In this document: positions 31,418 through 34,762 of the stretch, piece by piece
How positions within the stretch are numbered: the stretch's first letter is position 1
Layout: each line of letters opens with the position of its first letter
NCBI RefSeq assembly: GCF_001563665.1
Contig: NZ_KQ961850.1
Span: 61,075 to 95,836, forward strand
Length of the DNA stretch: 34,762 nt
Direction of reading: 5' to 3'
Origin: Gardnerella vaginalis
Lineage (GTDB): Bacteria; Actinomycetota; Actinomycetes; Actinomycetales; Bifidobacteriaceae
The notes under the pieces: generated by a model
Database searches by the model: none
What the model was told of the DNA's origin: nothing
Seen by the model: the letters and a program-made list of their open reading frames with translations, nothing else
Made by a program: the position numbers and the translations under genes

Positions 31418-31444
31418 TCAAATGGTGACTTGTACTAATCAAAT
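31403..31444. repeat. 21-bp duplication of the glyS 3' end including the stop codon
   Basis: Units 31403-31423 and 31424-31444 differ at one position (GGC to GAC). Each reads GG(or GD)-Leu-Tyr-stop in the glyS frame, so the second copy supplies an in-frame replacement end. Confidence 0.95.
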
Positions 31445-31522
31445 ACAGCTTTCATGCTAATCATTTGAAATAAACTTTAATAAAGCATATTTATAAACAT
31501 AACGAATGGAGATTATAGCAAT

Positions 31523-32677
31523 ATGAATTTTTCTATAAAACCAGTAGATTTAGGTAAAGTTCATATTGCTACTCCTGTTGTGCTTTCTCCAATGGCTGGT
31601 ATCACGAATTGGCCTTTTCGTGTTATTTGCAAGGAATACGGTCATGACGGGCTTTACGTTGCAGAAATGATTACAGCGCGTGCTCTAGTTGCAAGAAACC
31701 CAAAAGCTCTTAGACTTTGTCGTTTTGCTCCTAGTGAAAAAGTGCGTTCTCTTCAACTTTATGGAGTGAATCCATCTATTGTGGAGCTTGCTGCTCGTAT
31801 TGTAGTTGATGAAAATATGGCGGATCACGTTGACTTAAACTTTGGTTGCCCTGTGCCTAAAGTTACGCGTAAAGGTGGCGGATCTGCTCTTCCTTGGAAA
31901 ACAGATTTATTGCAAGAAATTTTGCATCGCGTTGTAAGCGTGTGCGAGCCAGCAGGAATCCCAGTTACTGCTAAATTCCGTGTTGGTATTGATGATTCTC
32001 ATGAAACGTTTATTCAAGCTGGTCATATTGCGCAAGAAGAAGGTTGTGCTGCTGTAACTTTGCATGCTCGAACTACTGCTGAATATTATGGTGGTCATTC
32101 AGATTGGAATCGTATCGCTCAGCTTGTAGAAGCTCTTGATATTCCTGTTTTTGGAAATGGTGACATTTGGGGTGCAGATGATGCGCTAGAAATGTTTAAG
32201 GAAACAGGCTGTGCTGGTGTTGCTATCGGTCGCGGTTGTCAGGGCAGACCATGGTTGTTTGCTGATATTCTAAACGCTTGTAATGGTAGTAGTGAGCGTG
32301 TTAATCCAACTCTTGCAGAGGTTTGCAATGTGATTCTTCATCATTTGGAATTGCTTGTTGAATTTTATGATGGCGATGAGCGTATGGCTGTTCATGATTT
32401 ACGAAAACATATCGCATGGTATCTTAAAGGATTTCCTGTTGGAGGCGGAACTCGCAAAAACTTTATGGAATGTGAGTCTGTTGAAGATGTTAAGCGCAAT
32501 ATTGATTTGTTAGATGGTTCGTTGAAGTTGCCTGAGCGAGTTTTAGACACGCCGCGCGGAAGAATACGATTTGCTAAAAAAGTTCACTTGCCTTATGGCT
32601 GGTTGGATTCGCGTAAAACATCTCACGAAGAGCGTGAAGAGCTTTTTGGGGACGATCCTATGGATGCTAGTTATTAA
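31523..32677 (+). CDS. dusB: tRNA-dihydrouridine synthase (DusB-like)
   Basis: Reduces specific uridines in tRNA D-loops to dihydrouridine with FMN and NADPH. The N-terminus has PVVLSPMAGITNWPFRVICKEYG, then LQLYGVNP and the catalytic DLNFGCPVPKVTRKGGGSAL with Cys109. TAKFRVGIDDSHETF and VTLHARTTAEYYGGHSDW are FMN/tRNA-contact motifs, and GNGDIW and VAIGRGCQGRPWLF close the barrel. The C-terminal helical domain (DLRKHIAWYLKGFPVGGGTR) contacts tRNA. 384 residues, normal for the actinobacterial DusB-like group. Start supported by GGAG. It is 105 bp after glyS, with the duplicated glyS end between. Confidence 0.93.
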   Translation: MNFSIKPVDLGKVHIATPVVLSPMAGITNWPFRVICKEYGHDGLYVAEMITARALVARNPKALRLCRFAPSEKVRSLQLYGVNPSIVELAARIVVDENMADHVDLNFGCPVPKVTRKGGGSALPWKTDLLQEILHRVVSVCEPAGIPVTAKFRVGIDDSHETFIQAGHIAQEEGCAAVTLHARTTAEYYGGHSDWNRIAQLVEALDIPVFGNGDIWGADDALEMFKETGCAGVAIGRGCQGRPWLFADILNACNGSSERVNPTLAEVCNVILHHLELLVEFYDGDERMAVHDLRKHIAWYLKGFPVGGGTRKNFMECESVEDVKRNIDLLDGSLKLPERVLDTPRGRIRFAKKVHLPYGWLDSRKTSHEEREELFGDDPMDASY

Positions 32678-32901
32678 ATTTTATTAGTATTTTCAAGGGT
32701 TTTCTGCATTTTGAGAAGAATGATAAACTTTTGTTTATGCATCTAAACTTATATAAGCAAAAACGCAATAATAATTTGCGTATAGGAAGGTGTATTATCT
32801 GACTAGGTGATTTTTTTAAGTTTTATTAGTAAAAAGTCGCCATTATCGAGCGTTTTGCGCTAAAGTATTGCGTAAACGTGCTTGAGTGACAGGAGACAAC
32901 G
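32678..32901. promoter_or_regulatory. ftsZ upstream region with two inverted repeats
   Basis: 224 bp without a gene. ATAAAC/GTTTAT (about 32725-32739) is a small hairpin soon after dusB. GGTGATTTTTT (32806-32816) pairs with AAAAAGTCGCC (32831-32841) through eleven pairs with two wobbles, a candidate element in the ftsZ leader. I cannot fix the promoter by eye. Confidence 0.4.
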
Positions 32902-34119
32902 GTGAGCGAGATTGCCCAGACTGACAATTTCAACGACAAAACCATCATTAAGGTAGTCGGCGTCGGTGGTGGCGGCGGTAATGCCGTCAACCGAATGATC
33001 ACCGAGGGCTTACAGAATGTAGAGTTTGTAGCTATAAATACAGATGCTAAAGATTTGATGCGCTCGGATGCTGACGTAAAGATTTCATTATCAGACGCTT
33101 CTAGTAGAGGACTTGGAGCTGGAGCAGATCCTGAAAAGGGTGCTAAAGCTGCTCAAGATCATCAATCCGATATTGAAGAGGCATTAAAGGGCGCCGATAT
33201 GGTGTTTGTTACTTGCGGCGAAGGTGGTGGCACTGGTACTGGTGCTGGTCCTCTTGTTGCTCGTGCAGCTCATCAGCAAGGTGCATTGACTATTGCTGTA
33301 GTCACTCGTCCATTTAGCTTTGAGGGCCCTCAGCGTGCTGCTTCTGCAAATCTTGGTATTGAAAATCTTCGTAAAGAAGTTGATGCTTTGATTGTTATTC
33401 CTAACGATCGTTTGTTAGAAGTTTCTGATCGTGCTATCGGAATAATCGATGCTTTTAAGTTAGCTGATACTGCTTTGCTTTCAGGTGTTCGTGGAATTAC
33501 AGATATTATTTCAACTAATTCATATATTCATGTTGATTTTTCTGATGTAACAGCAATTTTGCGCGGTGCTGGCACAGCATTGTTTGGAATAGGTGCTGCT
33601 AAAGGTGAAGATCGTGCAACTCAGGCTGCTGAGATTGCTATTAGTTCTCCTTTGCTTGAAGAAAGCATTGAAGGCGCTCATGGTGCTTTGATAAATATTG
33701 CTGGTCCTTGCGATTTGAAGTTGCAAGAAGCATCTGCTGCTACTGAATTGGTTCGTAAAGCAATTCATCCTGAAGCTCAAATTATTTGGGGTCTTTCTTT
33801 GGATGACGCTTACGGTGATGAAGTACGTGTTACTGTTATTGCTGCTGGTTTCGATGCTCATTGCAAGAAGGATGATTCTGGTTTAGCTGGTAAGTTTGTA
33901 GATATGCAAGCTGGCGTTGATCATGTTGCTCCAGCTCAATCAACATCTCAGGTTTCTGCTCAACAGCAGCAAGCGCAATCGCGTCCACAAACGCAAGCTA
34001 CAACGAATGCTCCTTCTATGTTTGAAGAGCCTGCTGCTAATCGTTATGAAGCGCCTGCGCCTTCTGCTCAACCTGCTGAAGAACCAGATGAATTAGATAT
34101 CCCTGATTTTCTGCGCTGA
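32902..34119 (+). CDS. ftsZ: Cell division protein FtsZ
   Basis: Tubulin-like GTPase that builds the division ring. The glycine-rich T1 loop KVVGVGGGGGNAVNRM, the tubulin signature GGGTGTG (108-114), the T7 region NDRLLEVSDR...DAFKLAD, and the C-terminal peptide DELDIPDFLR that binds membrane anchors such as SepF are all present. The linker before it is rich in Gln, Ala and Pro. GTG start with AGGAGA seven bases upstream. It is not next to ftsQ or murC as in the dcw cluster but follows glyS and dusB. sepF comes 24 bp after the stop. Confidence 0.97.
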   Translation: MSEIAQTDNFNDKTIIKVVGVGGGGGNAVNRMITEGLQNVEFVAINTDAKDLMRSDADVKISLSDASSRGLGAGADPEKGAKAAQDHQSDIEEALKGADMVFVTCGEGGGTGTGAGPLVARAAHQQGALTIAVVTRPFSFEGPQRAASANLGIENLRKEVDALIVIPNDRLLEVSDRAIGIIDAFKLADTALLSGVRGITDIISTNSYIHVDFSDVTAILRGAGTALFGIGAAKGEDRATQAAEIAISSPLLEESIEGAHGALINIAGPCDLKLQEASAATELVRKAIHPEAQIIWGLSLDDAYGDEVRVTVIAAGFDAHCKKDDSGLAGKFVDMQAGVDHVAPAQSTSQVSAQQQQAQSRPQTQATTNAPSMFEEPAANRYEAPAPSAQPAEEPDELDIPDFLR

Positions 34120-34143
34120 AACTTAATAGAGGAGGGTTGTTAA

Positions 34144-34611
34144 ATGGCTGGATTAGTAAATCACTTAATGTCATATATGGGCATGTCAGACGTACAAGAC
34201 GATGATGTGATTGAATCTGAAGAACAAGATAAATCGTTTGATAACGATTATTCTGTAGCTCCAGTTAGTATTCAGCATGATGATACTTCTCGCAGTAGGG
34301 ATACGTTTTCTAGATCTAGCGGAGCTAATCGTATGAGTAGAATTACTACTATTCATCCTAAGTCATATGATGATGCGCAAATGGTCGGCCGTGCTCTTCG
34401 AGATGGTACTCCTGTTGTTTTGAATCTTACAGGTGTTTCAGAATCAATTGCGTATCGTATTGTTGATTTTTCGGCTGGTGTTGTGTTTGGTGTTGGTGGT
34501 TCTATTGAACGAGTAACTCCGAGAGTATTCTTACTAAGCCCTTCTCAAGTAAATATTAAGGTTGAAAGTACTGCTAAGAGCAATTCAGCCAGGGATTTAT
34601 TTGCGGACTAG
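34144..34611 (+). CDS. sepF: Cell division protein SepF
   Basis: Membrane tether of FtsZ in Actinobacteria, which lack FtsA. Starts with a short amphipathic membrane-targeting helix (MAGLVNHLMSYMGM), then an acidic/Ser-rich linker of about 50 residues, then the SepF core (ITTIHPKSYDDAQMVGRALRDGTPVVLNLTGVSESIAYRIVDFSAGVVFGVGGSIERVTPRVFLLSPSQV). 155 residues, normal. GAGGAGGG upstream gives a strong ribosome site; co-transcribed with ftsZ. A terminator follows, so yggT and divIVA, which often come next, are not part of this transcript if present. Confidence 0.96.
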   Translation: MAGLVNHLMSYMGMSDVQDDDVIESEEQDKSFDNDYSVAPVSIQHDDTSRSRDTFSRSSGANRMSRITTIHPKSYDDAQMVGRALRDGTPVVLNLTGVSESIAYRIVDFSAGVVFGVGGSIERVTPRVFLLSPSQVNIKVESTAKSNSARDLFAD

Positions 34612-34676
34612 ACTGTTAGCAAATCGCATTAACATATGTTGATTTGATTGCAGCACAATTTAATATTTATTTTATG

Positions 34677-34717
34677 TAAGGCAATGCTTTTGTTAAAATG
34701 CATTGCCTTATGTTTTT
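34677..34717 (+). terminator. Intrinsic terminator after sepF
   Basis: TAAGGCAATGC (34677-34687) and GCATTGCCTTA (34700-34710) pair perfectly around a 12-base loop, followed by TGTTTTT. Confidence 0.88.
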
Positions 34718-34752
34718 AAATATCGCTTTTTATTGTTCACGAAGTTTTCTGT

Positions 34753-34762
34753 GGGGGGGGGG
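34753..34762. repeat. Run of ten G at the window end
   Basis: The only long G or C homopolymer in this A+T-rich window; the sequence stops inside it. It may be a contig break at a slippery tract or a trimming artefact. Confidence 0.7.

Overview
The window is about 35 kb of A+T-rich chromosome that reads as a low-GC actinobacterium of the family Bifidobacteriaceae, most likely Gardnerella or a close relative. The clade evidence is a 24-codon bL37 ribosomal protein gene, a DUF3052 protein, FtsZ followed directly by SepF, a class III ribonucleotide reductase without a class I set nearby, a one-polypeptide glycyl-tRNA synthetase, and the order infC-rpmI-rplT-xerD-parA. The genus is an inference from gene content and base composition, not a database result. 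I see no prophage, transposase, CRISPR array, toxin-antitoxin pair or secondary-metabolite cluster. This is core chromosome, and I found no clear new multi-gene system.

Layout. 1-2.8 kb (minus): Bax-inhibitor-like membrane protein, a small RelA/SpoT-type alarmone synthetase and miaA. 2.9-6.2 kb: a lipoprotein convergent with a 4-hydroxybutyrate-dehydrogenase-like enzyme, then a DUF3052 protein. 6.3-10 kb (plus): nrdD and nrdG behind a pair of NrdR-box-like sites. 10-11.2 kb: a YkoE-like ECF substrate-binding subunit and a CAT-anticodon tRNA with a strong terminator. 11.4-14 kb (minus): PfkB sugar kinase and aminopeptidase P. 14.5-18.1 kb: folC convergent with a murE that carries a long acidic insert. 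18.2-22.5 kb (minus): DnaQ-like exonuclease, bL37, YbaK deacylase, gap and thiamine pyrophosphokinase. 22.6-24.3 kb (plus): infC-rpmI-rplT with a structured leader and a probable AUU/AUC start for infC. 24.3-29.5 kb: xerD (minus), parA, typA and a membrane protein (plus), and an MTH1187-type thiamine-binding protein (minus). 29.9-34.6 kb (plus): glyS, dus, ftsZ and sepF. The window stops in a run of ten G.

Links between genes. NrdD and NrdG form the anaerobic dNTP supply. YkoE-like, ThiN and the MTH1187 protein, although scattered, fit thiamine salvage. MurE, FtsZ, SepF, XerD and ParA serve wall synthesis, division and chromosome segregation. The infC operon, bL37, typA, glyS, miaA, dus, ybaK and the tRNA serve translation.

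The least expected signal is in DNA structure. Intergenic DNA is full of short tandem duplications with units of about 9-13 bp or 20-27 bp, and in five genes (miaA, nrdG, xerD, the 28.5-kb membrane gene and glyS) a direct repeat includes or begins at the stop codon. Polar Asn/Glu/Lys/Ser/Asp-rich expansions also occur inside conserved enzymes (MurE, the dehydrogenase).
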